Source: Metabacillus niabensis
Lineage (GTDB): Bacteria > Bacillota > Bacilli > Bacillales > Bacillaceae
Assembly (NCBI RefSeq): GCF_020524345.1
Contig: NZ_JAIVLH010000004.1
Coordinates: forward strand, 124,001-188,000
Direction: 5' to 3'
DNA length: 64,000 nt
The stretch's first letter is position 1; every line of letters starts with the position of its first letter. The notes beneath the pieces were generated by a model. It did no database searches. It was given only the letters and a program-made list of their open reading frames with translations, and had not been told where the DNA came from. The position numbers and the translations under genes are program-made. This document shows, one piece after another, positions 43,643 to 52,322 of the stretch.

Positions 43643-44371
43643 TTATTTTTCAGTGTTTTGCGGTACTATGCAACCATCATCTGTACATACATCCTGATCA
43701 GAAGCTGTTAGGTTTTGAAACATTGGCTTTTGATGTTCCTCATCCCAAACTTTTTGAAGTGCACCTGCAAATGTTTCAGGAGACTGTGCACCAGAGATGG
43801 CGTACTTTTGATTAAGTAAGAAGAATGGTACACCTTGAATTCCATATTGCTTTGCCAGGCTTTGATCATTTCGTACTTCTTGTTCATAAGATGTTTTGTT
43901 TGATAAAACTTCCAACGCTTTTTCTTTTTCAATTCCAGCCTCTATAGCGACCTCAACTAATGTGTTTTTATCTCCAACATTTTTAGACTTTGTAAAATAT
44001 GCAGATAATAGCTTTTCTGTTATTTCTTTATCTTTTCCAATGGTTTTAGCGTATTTTGATAACCGATGGGCATCAAAAGTGTTTGTTGGCTTCATCCCTT
44101 CAAATTCAAAAGATAATCCAAGTTCAGCAGCCTGTTGGATCAGTCCTTTATTCATTTGTTTCATTTGTTCTACGGTTGAGCCATATTTAGCAGCCAGTGC
44201 TTCATATATACCTTGCTCTGAATCAGAAGGTGCGTGAGGGTCTAATTCAAAGCTCTTATACTCAATTTGAACGTGATCTTTATGTGGAAATTGCTCAAGT
44301 GCCAACTCCAATCTTCGTTTTCCTATATAACAAAATGGACAAACAAAATCTGACCAAATCTCAATTTTCAT
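43643..44371 (-). CDS. DsbA-family thiol oxidoreductase (FrnE/YwbO-like)
   Basis: A 242-residue thioredoxin-fold protein starting at the ATG at 44371, eight bases after GAGG; a GTG at 44378-44380 lies inside that site. The active CPFC is at Cys 11 and Cys 14 (IWSDFVCPFCYIGKRR). The helical insertion and the cis-Pro VPFFLLNQ loop match the FrnE group. No signal peptide, so it acts in the cytosol. Two extra cysteines near the C-terminus (DVCTDDGC) are unusual. Confidence 0.88.
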   Translation of the reverse strand: MKIEIWSDFVCPFCYIGKRRLELALEQFPHKDHVQIEYKSFELDPHAPSDSEQGIYEALAAKYGSTVEQMKQMNKGLIQQAAELGLSFEFEGMKPTNTFDAHRLSKYAKTIGKDKEITEKLLSAYFTKSKNVGDKNTLVEVAIEAGIEKEKALEVLSNKTSYEQEVRNDQSLAKQYGIQGVPFFLLNQKYAISGAQSPETFAGALQKVWDEEHQKPMFQNLTASDQDVCTDDGCIVPQNTEK

Positions 44372-44380
44372 AAATGTCAC

Positions 44381-44749
44381 CTCTATGTTATTAATGAAGC
44401 TATTTTAGCAATTTGTTCATTCCAGTTGCAAACACTTGAACTTACACACCGCCAACCTTCTAAAAATCGACACAACACCATGAAAAAAGTCAACTCCTGC
44501 GCTTACCCGGGAAATGTCTAATGATTTAGTCTTATTTTTTAGTGGATTTGAGTTTAATAGACTATCTTCGTAAAGTATATTCTACAGAAAATTATAGAAA
44601 ACCTATAGTGGAATGTAGAGGAAGACACTAGACTTCACAAACAAATCTTGTGTCTGGAGCGCAGTGGAACGAACTTCTTATTACAACCTAAAAGAACTTT
44701 CAAAACAATTCGGTAATAGCATTTAGATAGAATATTCTTCAAATTAGGG
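44381..44749. other. Long non-coding region before the ZTP riboswitch
   Basis: About 370 bases with no credible ORF. GC-richer islands such as CTCCTGCGCTTACCCGGG (near 44495) and TGGAGCGCAGTGGAACG (near 44655) recall degenerate Bacillus intergenic repeats; this is only an impression. No other element is seen. Confidence 0.4.
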
Positions 44750-44777
44750 TTGAAGTTCATTCAAAATATGGTATCAT
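44750..44777 (+). promoter_or_regulatory. Promoter of the ZTP-serA transcript
   Basis: TTGAAG (44750-44755) and TATCAT (44772-44777), 16 bases apart, with a TG-rich base stretch before the -10. The start of transcription would fall just ahead of the riboswitch. Confidence 0.55.
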
Positions 44778-44790
44778 ATAGGTAATTGAA

Positions 44791-44892
44791 AAGGCTATGT
44801 GTAACTGGCGAAACACGGATTACCGTGAGGGAGCACATAGTGTCGAAGCCGTTCGCCTGGGCAAAGGTAAGGGATTAAATCCCTTGCCTTTT
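44791..44892 (+). promoter_or_regulatory. ZTP (pfl) riboswitch with terminator platform
   Basis: P1 pairs CTATGTG with CACATAG; AACTGGCGAA follows; P2 is CACGG/CCGTG; AGGGAG and the terminal CGCCTGGGC carry the conserved pseudoknot with GGCG. This matches the pfl motif that senses ZTP or ZMP. The expression platform is a terminator, AAAGGTAAGGGATT (44863-44876) pairing with the C-rich arm 44878-44891, then Ts. Ligand binding is expected to release transcription of serA. Identification is by recall of the consensus. Confidence 0.85.
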
Positions 44893-44915
44893 TCTGTTTA
44901 ATAAGGAGGACGTTT

Positions 44916-44951
44916 ATGTCGAATTATGATATAATCCCATTATCTTATTAA
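44916..44951 (+). CDS. 11-codon leader ORF before serA
   Basis: AAGGAGGA (44903-44910) precedes ATG 44916 at an ideal distance. The frame encodes MSNYDIIPLSY and stops at TAA 44949-44951. It lies between the ZTP terminator and serA. It may be a leader peptide or a remnant of a lost gene. Coding status is uncertain. Confidence 0.4.
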   Translation: MSNYDIIPLSY

Positions 44952-45001
44952 AATGAAAATATTCATAAAATTTTAAAAATACCTGAAAAGAGGAGATTTC
45001 A

Positions 45002-46201
45002 ATGAGTACAACAACTCTAGAAAAAGTAAAAACAATTAAAACGTTAAACAATATCGCAGAAGTTGGTTTAAATGTTTTTAGTAAAGGCAACTACACAATT
45101 GACAATGATAGCGAAAATCCTGATGCCATTGTTTTACGAAGCTACAATATGCACTCTATGGAATTTGCGAACAATTTAAAAGCTATCGCACGTGCCGGTG
45201 CAGGTGTAAATAATATTCCTGTTGATAAATGCACTGATCAAGGAATTGTTGTATTTAATACACCTGGTGCGAATGCAAATGCAGTAAAAGAAATGGTTTT
45301 GACAACATTAATGGCATCTTCTCGTAATTTATTTGCAGGTGTTCAATGGACGAAATCACTGGAAGCTGAAGGAGATCAAATACCGAAGCTTGTTGAAGCA
45401 GGTAAAAAACAATTCGTTGGTAAAGAGATCAAAGGAAAAACTCTTGGAGTAATCGGGTTAGGTGCAATTGGTGCACTTGTGGCAAACGATGCACTTGGAT
45501 TAGATATGGACGTAATAGGTTTTGACCCATTCATCTCTGTTGATACAGCATGGAATTTATCTCGTAAAGTACAGCGTGCAATGAGTCTTGAGCAATTATA
45601 TGCAAATTCTGATTATATCACTGTTCACGTTCCATTAACACCTGATACTAAAGGTATGTTCAATGAAGAAACATTTGCGATTATGAAGACGGGTGTACAC
45701 ATCTTAAACTTCTCTCGTGGTGAGTTAGTAAATGAAGAGAATATGAAAGAAGCACTTGAAAGTGGAAAAGTAGGCAAATATGTAACAGATTTCCCAAATG
45801 AAAATGTATTGAAAATGAATAATGTTGTACCGATTCCACATTTAGGTGCATCTACGAAAGAATCTGAAGAAAACTGTGCGATTATGGCTGCTCGTCAAGT
45901 AAAGGACTTTTTAGAAACTGGTAATATTAAAAACTCTGTAAACTTCCCGAATGCATCACTACCATATACTGGGAAGCGTCGTGTTGCAACATTCCATAAA
46001 AATGTTCCAAACATGGTTGGTCAAATCACTCAAGCGATCTCAAGTTATAACTTAAATATCGCAGACATGGTGAATAGAAGCCGTGGAGAGTATGCATACA
46101 CAATGATTGACATTGACAATGAAGTAAATGGTGATATTATCCCTCAACTAGAAGCACAAATTACAAATATTGAAGGAATTGTTACAACTCGTTTAATTTA
46201 A
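45002..46201 (+). CDS. serA: D-3-phosphoglycerate dehydrogenase
   Basis: A 399-residue NAD-dependent dehydrogenase for the first step of serine synthesis. GVIGLGAIGALVANDA is the cofactor motif (about residue 150), NFSRGELVNE and PHLGAST carry the catalytic Arg, Glu and His, and a C-terminal ACT domain of about 70 residues ends in IEGIVTTRLI. Serine feeds glycine and one-carbon folate, so ZTP control is logical. A GAGGAG site precedes the ATG. Confidence 0.93.
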   Translation: MSTTTLEKVKTIKTLNNIAEVGLNVFSKGNYTIDNDSENPDAIVLRSYNMHSMEFANNLKAIARAGAGVNNIPVDKCTDQGIVVFNTPGANANAVKEMVLTTLMASSRNLFAGVQWTKSLEAEGDQIPKLVEAGKKQFVGKEIKGKTLGVIGLGAIGALVANDALGLDMDVIGFDPFISVDTAWNLSRKVQRAMSLEQLYANSDYITVHVPLTPDTKGMFNEETFAIMKTGVHILNFSRGELVNEENMKEALESGKVGKYVTDFPNENVLKMNNVVPIPHLGASTKESEENCAIMAARQVKDFLETGNIKNSVNFPNASLPYTGKRRVATFHKNVPNMVGQITQAISSYNLNIADMVNRSRGEYAYTMIDIDNEVNGDIIPQLEAQITNIEGIVTTRLI

Positions 46202-46222
46202 AGTTAATGAAATTAGGATAAG

Positions 46223-46252
46223 GCTGCTGTTCTTGTGAACAGCAGCTTTTTT
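46223..46252 (+). terminator. serA terminator
   Basis: GCTGCTGTTC and GAACAGCAGC with a TTGT loop, then TTTTTT. Confidence 0.92.
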
Positions 46253-46368
46253 CGTTCTTTTTAAAAGAATGGAATGCAAATAGAAGTGAAAGCTAAGCAT
46301 AAAAGTTTGTTTCTGTCGTTGAACTTGTTACTATAGAATCGTAACTTAATGAAGAAAGGAAAGTAGAA

Positions 46369-47370
46369 ATGTCGAATATACAAATTCCTGTTTCAGTCTT
46401 AAATTTAGTGCCAATTCGTCAAGGGCAGGATGCTAAGGAAGCGATTGATTCAATGGTTGATTTAGCTCAAGCTACTGAAGCAATGGGGTATTCTCGTTAT
46501 TGGATTGCTGAGCATCATAATACATCAACTTTGGTAAGTTCAGCAACCTCAATTTTAATGAAACATACGTTAGAGCATACAAATAAAATTCGGGTGGGAT
46601 CTGGTGGAATTATGCTGCCAAATCATTCACCATTAGTTGTGGCCGAGCAATTCGGAACAATGGCAACAATCTATCCAAATCGTCTGGACCTTGGACTTGG
46701 TCGTGCACCGGGTACTGATATGATGACGGCAAGTGCATTAAGACGTACACAGAACGATTCTGTTTACACATTTCCTGACGATGTGAATGCATTGCTCACA
46801 TTTTTCGGACCGATCGAAAAACAAGAATATGTGAAGGCATTTCCTGGAGTTGGAACAAATATACCAATTTATATTCTCGGCTCATCAACAGACTCAGCAT
46901 ATTTAGCGGCAAAGTTGGGCTTACCGTATGTGTTTGCTTCCCATTTTGCTCCACGATATATGGAAGAAGCGATCTCAATTTACCGTAGCCGCTTCCAACC
47001 ATCTGAATATCTAGAAAAACCATATATGATGGTTTGCCTAAATGTCATTGCGGCTGAAAGTGATGAAGAAGCAAGAAGAGAACAAACAACCATGCAGCAA
47101 TTCTTCTTAAATGTCGTAAGGGGAACACAAAGTCCATTACGTCCTCCAGTAGAAAGCATGGAGGGGATTTGGCAACCACATGAAAAAGAAATGTCACTTT
47201 CAATGTCAAGTGTTACATTATTAGGTTCCAAAGAATCAATTAAAGACCAGTTAACAAGTTTCCAAGAAAAATATAACGTTGATGAAATTATGGCAGTATC
47301 ATACATTTATGATCCGGAAAAACAAAAACGATCTTACGAAATATTAAAAGAAGTTGTAGATGGAAAATAA
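46369..47370 (+). CDS. LLM-class flavin-dependent oxidoreductase (luciferase-like)
   Basis: A 333-residue protein of the bacterial luciferase-like monooxygenase family, single-component FMN type. Signatures are [40 protein letters not shown] and [19 protein letters not shown]. The natural substrate is not known. AAGGAAAG precedes the ATG. It is monocistronic, with a terminator after it. Confidence 0.88.
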   Translation: MSNIQIPVSVLNLVPIRQGQDAKEAIDSMVDLAQATEAMGYSRYWIAEHHNTSTLVSSATSILMKHTLEHTNKIRVGSGGIMLPNHSPLVVAEQFGTMATIYPNRLDLGLGRAPGTDMMTASALRRTQNDSVYTFPDDVNALLTFFGPIEKQEYVKAFPGVGTNIPIYILGSSTDSAYLAAKLGLPYVFASHFAPRYMEEAISIYRSRFQPSEYLEKPYMMVCLNVIAAESDEEARREQTTMQQFFLNVVRGTQSPLRPPVESMEGIWQPHEKEMSLSMSSVTLLGSKESIKDQLTSFQEKYNVDEIMAVSYIYDPEKQKRSYEILKEVVDGK

Positions 47371-47391
47371 AATAGAACATAATTGATCTTT

Positions 47392-47434
47392 CCCTTAAAT
47401 GTTGGACAAACCCCGTACATTTAAGGGTTTTTTT
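47392..47434 (+). terminator. Terminator of the LLM gene
   Basis: CCCTTAAATGT (47392-47402) pairs with ACATTTAAGGG (47417-47427), then TTTTTTT. Confidence 0.88.
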
Positions 47435-47546
47435 CGTGAATAATAGACATAATGAATTTCACTATTATTTATATTGTGTAATTCCAATCCAGCATAAATG
47501 GGAAAGAAGTGGGGAAAATAGAAAAAAATAGGTTGAGGTGAACAGA

Positions 47547-48209
47547 ATGGGATTGCTCCTCAAGATTTTTGTTCTCTATCTTCTAACGATAATGATCATG
47601 AGGTTAATGGGAAAATCAACGATTATTCAAATGACACCTTATGATTTAGTGGCAATCATTATTGTTGGTACAGTAGCATCAGAACCTCTTATAAGCACAG
47701 AGTTTCTTCCGACAGTTTATGCTCTGGCGATTCTGGTTTTGATTCATATCTTATTCTCAAAGCTTACATTATGGCAATGGGGAAACCGATTTTTTTTAGG
47801 TGAACCTACCATTTTAATTAAGCATGGTGAGTTTGTGGAGGACAATATTGAAAAATCAAGACTATCCATTGCGCAAATATTATCTATCTTAAGAAGTCAG
47901 GGTTTCCCAAAGGTTTCCGATATCGATTATGCAATATTGGAGCCGATCGGAGAAATTAGTGTCATAGCAAAACCAGAAAATACACCATTAACGGTGCGAC
48001 ACATGAACCTACCAATTGAAGATGAAGGATTACCGATTTCCGTCATTGTCGATAGGAGAATCCAGGTACGTAATTTAAAATTATTGGGAAAAACCAAGGA
48101 ATGGTTGAAAAATAAATTAAAAGAGCAAAACCTAACAGAAAAAGATATTTTTTATGCTTATGTGAATGAGAAGACAAAAAAGTTGATCATTAAGAAACGA
48201 ATTATGTAA
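47547..48209 (+). CDS. YetF-type DUF421 membrane protein (second copy)
   Basis: A 220-residue member of the family at 16206, with three spans then the DUF421 domain (PTILIKHGEFVEDNIEKSRL). The start is ATG 47547 after TTGAGGTGA; a GTG at 47538 is part of that site. Function unknown. It ends at a clear terminator. Confidence 0.82.
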   Translation: MGLLLKIFVLYLLTIMIMRLMGKSTIIQMTPYDLVAIIIVGTVASEPLISTEFLPTVYALAILVLIHILFSKLTLWQWGNRFFLGEPTILIKHGEFVEDNIEKSRLSIAQILSILRSQGFPKVSDIDYAILEPIGEISVIAKPENTPLTVRHMNLPIEDEGLPISVIVDRRIQVRNLKLLGKTKEWLKNKLKEQNLTEKDIFYAYVNEKTKKLIIKKRIM

Positions 48210-48235
48210 TGAATGGAAATGAATATAGGATATTT

Positions 48236-48270
48236 AAGCATGGAATCTATGGTCATTTCCATGCTTTTTT
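48236..48270 (+). terminator. Terminator of the second YetF-type gene
   Basis: AAGCATGGAA (48236-48245) pairs with TTCCATGCTT (48257-48266), then Ts. Confidence 0.88.
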
Positions 48271-48304
48271 CATTTCAGTTTAACTATTTAGATTAGCAGA
48301 AAAA

Positions 48305-48360
48305 GGCAATGATTTGATAGGAATGAGATAACAGTTAGTTTATCAATTGGCCCATAATGA
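48305..48360 (+). promoter_or_regulatory. Activator-type promoter module before the SetA-like carrier gene
   Basis: A 33-bp stretch beginning GGCAA (48305) and containing ATTTGATAGGAATGAGATA (48312-48330) is repeated at 59976-60008 with 29 of 33 identical. CATAAT (48353-48358, within ATAATGA) follows 24 bases after the core, as in the other copy, and fits a -10 box. There is no good -35 box, which suits activator dependence. Confidence 0.6.
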
Positions 48361-48437
48361 AGATAGTTAAATTGAATAAGTGAATAGGTAAGACTTATAC
48401 ATACAAAATTTTTATGTTATGAAGGAGGCCGTATATT

Positions 48438-49646
48438 GTGTTGTCCAGAATGATCAAACTCTTCGAAATCAAAGGGTATCGTTTATTCGTTATTTGCATG
48501 CTGTTAGTTGGTATAGGAATTTCTATTACTTTACCATATGTATCTTTGTATTTAACAGAAGATGTAGGCATTAGTGCCGGAGCATTTGGTGTTTTTATGG
48601 CGATAACATCGTTAGGAGGTATACTGGTAAACTCGTTTATAGCCAAACGCTCAGATAGCGGTTTGGATCGTAAAATGATTATTATTATAGCTATGTTATC
48701 GTCTGCATTAGGTTATGCTTCTTACTTAGTTTTCAACCATTTCCTTGTATTGTTACTTGTTATGACGACCTTTAATGGGATTGGGGCAGCAGCGATGCCG
48801 CAAATCTATGCTTATGCACAGGAATCGGCTAATTCCAGTAAATCCGAAGACAAAACATTCGCAATGTCAACATTGCGTTCTCTTGTATCACTTGGATTTC
48901 TTATAGGCCCATTAGGGGGGACCGTTCTTTTATCTGCTTTTGGATATGATGGACTCTTTATGGTAACAGCCTTTATTTTCCTTACTGTGGCCACTTTGGT
49001 TTTTCTGTTTCTTCAAAAACGCTCAATCAATAAAGTAAGACCTTCAAATATGAAAAATCCTTTAGTTAAAAAGATGATTAGAATGCCCTTCATTGCGTTT
49101 ATCCTCCTGTTTGCGGTCAATGCTAGTAACATGATTAATACACCGTTGTTTATTGTGAATGTTCTGCAAGGTACACATAGAGATGTTGGGTTGGTAGTAG
49201 GGATTTGTGCGGGACTTGAGATTCCAATTATGCTTCTGCTAGGGGCCTTTGCACAAAAAATATCAAACCAAACTCTAATGGTTAGCGGTTGTGTTATCGG
49301 TATTTTGTATTTCTCCATCTTAAGTTTTTCCACTCATCCATGGCAACTCATTGTAGCTCAGCTTTTACAGGCAACGTATGTGGCAATTATCATGGGAAAT
49401 GGATTAAGCTATTTCTCTGATCTACTACCAAATTCACCTGGAATGTCAGCGACCATCTATTCGAACGGATCTACTATTGGAAGATTGCTTGGAAGCTTGG
49501 GTGGGGGTATGATCGCTCAGTATGCCGGTTTTCGCATTGTTAATTGGGTTTGTCTCATGATTTTAGGTGTTTCTCTTCTTATTTTATGGAGGGTAAAATC
49601 ACAAGAGAAATTAGCAACCTCCTTAAACCAAACTCCATCTGTTTAA
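48438..49646 (+). CDS. MFS transporter, sugar efflux (SetA-like) type
   Basis: A 402-residue major facilitator with twelve spans. The N-terminal half (GIGISITLPYVSLYLTEDVG) and the conserved inter-domain segment STLRSLVSLGFLIGPLGG resemble the SetA-type sugar efflux group. It starts with GTG at 48438, nine bases after AAGGAGG. The substrate is unknown. Its promoter region shares a long element with the HPr-like gene at 60 kb. Confidence 0.8.
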   Translation: MLSRMIKLFEIKGYRLFVICMLLVGIGISITLPYVSLYLTEDVGISAGAFGVFMAITSLGGILVNSFIAKRSDSGLDRKMIIIIAMLSSALGYASYLVFNHFLVLLLVMTTFNGIGAAAMPQIYAYAQESANSSKSEDKTFAMSTLRSLVSLGFLIGPLGGTVLLSAFGYDGLFMVTAFIFLTVATLVFLFLQKRSINKVRPSNMKNPLVKKMIRMPFIAFILLFAVNASNMINTPLFIVNVLQGTHRDVGLVVGICAGLEIPIMLLLGAFAQKISNQTLMVSGCVIGILYFSILSFSTHPWQLIVAQLLQATYVAIIMGNGLSYFSDLLPNSPGMSATIYSNGSTIGRLLGSLGGGMIAQYAGFRIVNWVCLMILGVSLLILWRVKSQEKLATSLNQTPSV

Positions 49647-49663
49647 TCTAATTCTACCAAAGT

Positions 49664-49691
49664 GCTAAAACACTTATTACAGTGTTTTAGC
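49664..49691 (+). terminator. Hairpin after the SetA-like gene
   Basis: GCTAAAACACT and AGTGTTTTAGC form a perfect 11-bp stem with a TATTAC loop. The tail TTATCC is short of Ts. Confidence 0.7.
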
Positions 49692-49707
49692 TTATCCATT
49701 TAAAGGC

Positions 49708-49774
49708 TTGACCAAAATATCATTAACATGTTACTATAAGGTCACATGAAAGATGAGTGACCGCTTGGTAACAT
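49708..49774 (+). promoter_or_regulatory. ArsR-fusion promoter with nested palindrome
   Basis: TTGACC (49708-49713) and TACTAT (49732-49737) are 18 bases apart. Overlapping the -10 and the start point is a two-level inverted repeat: ATGTTAC (49728-49734) with GTAACAT (49768-49774), and inside it GGTCAC (49740-49745) with GTGACC (49757-49762). Autorepression by the downstream protein is likely. Confidence 0.6.
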
Positions 49775-49809
49775 AAGCAACAATGAAGAATTAACTGAGG
49801 AGGGGTGAA

Positions 49810-50592
49810 ATGGAAGAGATGCTTTCAAATGTTTTTAAAGCATTGGGCCACCCAATCCGTAGAAACATACTGGATATACTTAAACAATCACCGAAAACAA
49901 CAGGTGAACTTAATGAGTCGTTTCCTGAAGTCACTCGATATGCCATTATGAAGCATTTGACGATTTTAGAAGAAGGAAATCTGATTGTTACTAGGCGAAA
50001 AGGGAAATACAAACTCAATTATTTAAATGCAGTCCCACTACAAGAAATGTATAACCGATGGGTTGGAAAGTATATGCAGCCAACCGTAAATTCTTTAATA
50101 AATCTTAGATCAGTTGTAGAGAAAAAAGGAGATGGTCAAAAAATGACGGAAACAAATAAATCTTTTCATATTGAACAAGAGATATTTATAGATGGTAGTC
50201 GTGAACAAGTATTTAAAGCACTAACGGAAAATGTTGAAGATTGGTGGGAATTCCGCTTAGCTCCTAAACATCTATCCTCTCAATTTACATTCGAACCTGT
50301 ACCCGGAGGACAATTTTTGGAAACATGGGGAGATCATGCAGGAGCTGTTTGGGGTACAGTTTATTATGTCAATGCACCCGAAGAAATACGAGTTCAAGGT
50401 CATTTAGGAATGCAAGGAGCCGTAAACAGTGCGTACACCTATAAACTTATTGACAAAGATGGTGGAACAGTCCTTCAGCTTTCCCATACTGCTTCAGGAG
50501 TCATTGAAGAAAATTGGGAGCAGGATCATAAACAGGGTTGGGAATATCTTCTAGGAACATTATTGAAAAAATACGTAGAAAATAAAGCGTAG
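49810..50592 (+). CDS. ArsR-type HTH fused to an SRPBCC (AHSA1-like) domain
   Basis: A 260-residue two-domain protein. Residues 1-85 are a winged helix of the ArsR type (FKALGHPIRRNILDILKQ, RYAIMKHLTILEEGNL) with no clear metal-binding cysteines. From about residue 120 an SRPBCC ligand-binding domain follows, with IEQEIFIDGSREQVFKALTE, DWWEFRLAP and a C-terminal helix WEYLLGTLLKKY. The fusion implies a one-component sensor whose lipocalin-like pocket binds a hydrophobic ligand. GAGGAGGGGTG precedes the ATG. It starts an operon with the next SRPBCC gene. Confidence 0.85.
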   Translation: MEEMLSNVFKALGHPIRRNILDILKQSPKTTGELNESFPEVTRYAIMKHLTILEEGNLIVTRRKGKYKLNYLNAVPLQEMYNRWVGKYMQPTVNSLINLRSVVEKKGDGQKMTETNKSFHIEQEIFIDGSREQVFKALTENVEDWWEFRLAPKHLSSQFTFEPVPGGQFLETWGDHAGAVWGTVYYVNAPEEIRVQGHLGMQGAVNSAYTYKLIDKDGGTVLQLSHTASGVIEENWEQDHKQGWEYLLGTLLKKYVENKA

Positions 50593-50615
50593 ATACAGGG
50601 GGGGAGGAACAAAAA

Positions 50616-51053
50616 ATGGTGGATGTTGTAACTGAAATAGTAATTAATCAACCTATTGAAGTCGTTTCAAATTATGCAACAGATCCTGATCATGCTCCTG
50701 AATGGTATGTAAATATTCATGCTGCTGAGTGGAAAACACCAAAACCTCTCGCTATAGGAAGTCAAATTGCTTTTAAAGCCAATTTCCTGGGACGGGAACT
50801 CGCATACGTATACGAAATTATCGAATATGAACCACAAAGAAAATTAGTCATGAAAACTGCAACTGGACCATTTCCAATGGAAACTACGTATACTTGGCAG
50901 GAAGAAGATCCGGGACGAACACGGATGATTCTTAGAAATAAGGGAATTCCAACTGGATTTTCTAAACTTTTTACGCCATTTATGTCAACTATGATGAAAA
51001 AGGCAAATAATAAAGACTTACAGATGATTAAACGAATACTCGAAACAAAATAA
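50616..51053 (+). CDS. Stand-alone SRPBCC family protein
   Basis: A 145-residue SRPBCC/polyketide-cyclase-like protein, with TEIVINQPIEVVSNYATDPDH at the start, a long central strand YTWQEEDPGRTRMILR and a C-terminal helix. GGGGGGGAGG lies before the ATG, 23 bases after the ArsR-fusion gene, so they are cotranscribed. It may bind the same kind of ligand. Function unknown. Confidence 0.82.
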   Translation: MVDVVTEIVINQPIEVVSNYATDPDHAPEWYVNIHAAEWKTPKPLAIGSQIAFKANFLGRELAYVYEIIEYEPQRKLVMKTATGPFPMETTYTWQEEDPGRTRMILRNKGIPTGFSKLFTPFMSTMMKKANNKDLQMIKRILETK

Positions 51054-51058
51054 CTCAT

Positions 51059-51090
51059 AGGAACATTCACTTTTAGGAGAGGATGTTCCT
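51059..51090 (+). terminator. Hairpin after the SRPBCC gene
   Basis: AGGAACAT (51059-51066) pairs with ATGTTCCT (51083-51090), followed by TTAAGTTG. A moderate terminator. Confidence 0.55.
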
Positions 51091-51193
51091 TTAAGTTGTT
51101 TTACTACAAAGAAATGAAAAAAAATATTAAAATATAGTAGTTAAAAGTACCTATTTGTTTTACATACTAGCTAATGACAAGGGAGAAAATAAT

Positions 51194-52246
51194 ATGGAAA
51201 TAGGCATAAGTACATTTGTAGAAACAACACCAGATGTAGAATCCGGTGAAGTTGTAAGTCATGCACAGAGAATCCGGGAAGTAGTGGAGGAAATCATTTT
51301 AGCTGATCAGGTAGGGTTAGATGTGTTTGGAGTTGGTGAGCACCATCGTGAAGATTTTGCTGCCTCAAATCCTGCAATCATTTTAGCCGCAGCAGCACCT
51401 CAAACAAAAAATATTCGCTTAACAAGTGCTGTAACAGTGCTTTCGTCAGCTGACCCGGTTCGGGTGTTTCAGGATTTTGCAACACTTGATGGGATATCGA
51501 ATGGACGAGCAGAAATTATGGCAGGAAGAGGTTCATTCATTGAATCTTTCCCTTTGTTTGGCTACGACTTAAAAGACTATGATGAATTATTTGAAGAAAA
51601 ACTCGAACTGTTACTTAAAATAAGAGACTCTGAGAAAGTAACATGGAGAGGTGGCCACCGGCCGGCTATTCAAAACAGAGGTGTATATCCAAGACCAGTT
51701 CAAGATCCGCTTCCAGTATGGATAGGGAGTGGAGGAAATTCTGAATCGGTAGTCCGGGCAGGTATTCTTGGCTTACCATTAGTATTGGCTATTATCGGAG
51801 GAAGTCCGATCCAGTTTGAACCATTGGTTCAGTTATATAAAAAAGCAGTTGCTCATGCGGGGCATGACATCTCAAAACTAACTGTTGCATCCCATTCACA
51901 CGGTTTTATTGCCGAAACAACTGAAAAAGCAGCAGATAAATTTTTCCCTTCTACACAACAAGTGATGAATCAGCTTGGGAAAGAACGTGGATGGGGTCAT
52001 TATGACAGGAAAAGCTTTGATGCAGCACGAAGCTTTGATGGCGCTCTATATGTTGGAGATCCGAATACTGTTGCAGAGAAAATTATCCACCTTCGCAAAA
52101 ACGTAGGTATTACACGATTTATGCTCCATGTTCCAGTGGGGTCAATGCCACATGAAGATGTCATGAGAGCGATTGAATTATTAGGAAAAGAAGTTGCACC
52201 AAGAGTTCGTGAGGAAGTAGCGGCATGGGAGAATCAAGTGGGTTGA
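51194..52246 (+). CDS. LLM-class flavin-dependent oxidoreductase (second)
   Basis: A 350-residue luciferase-like monooxygenase, of a different subgroup from that at 46369. It has FGVGEHHREDFAASNPA, VLSSADPVRVFQDFATLD, RAEIMAGRGSF and WIGSGGNSESVVRAG. ATG 51194 is used, after AGGGAG; the frame is open upstream to 51155 but has no start signal. It may act on a compound sensed by the upstream ArsR-SRPBCC protein; this is only context. Confidence 0.88.
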   Translation: MEIGISTFVETTPDVESGEVVSHAQRIREVVEEIILADQVGLDVFGVGEHHREDFAASNPAIILAAAAPQTKNIRLTSAVTVLSSADPVRVFQDFATLDGISNGRAEIMAGRGSFIESFPLFGYDLKDYDELFEEKLELLLKIRDSEKVTWRGGHRPAIQNRGVYPRPVQDPLPVWIGSGGNSESVVRAGILGLPLVLAIIGGSPIQFEPLVQLYKKAVAHAGHDISKLTVASHSHGFIAETTEKAADKFFPSTQQVMNQLGKERGWGHYDRKSFDAARSFDGALYVGDPNTVAEKIIHLRKNVGITRFMLHVPVGSMPHEDVMRAIELLGKEVAPRVREEVAAWENQVG

Positions 52247-52261
52247 AGTAAACGAATAATT

Positions 52262-52293
52262 AAAAAAGCACTTCGTCAACCGAGTGCTTTTTT
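52262..52293 (+). terminator. Terminator of the second LLM gene
   Basis: AAAAAAGCACT (52262-52272) pairs with AGTGCTTTTTT (52283-52293), ending in Ts. Confidence 0.88.
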
Positions 52294-52322
52294 TGTATTG
52301 GAGATTTAAACTGATCTGAATT

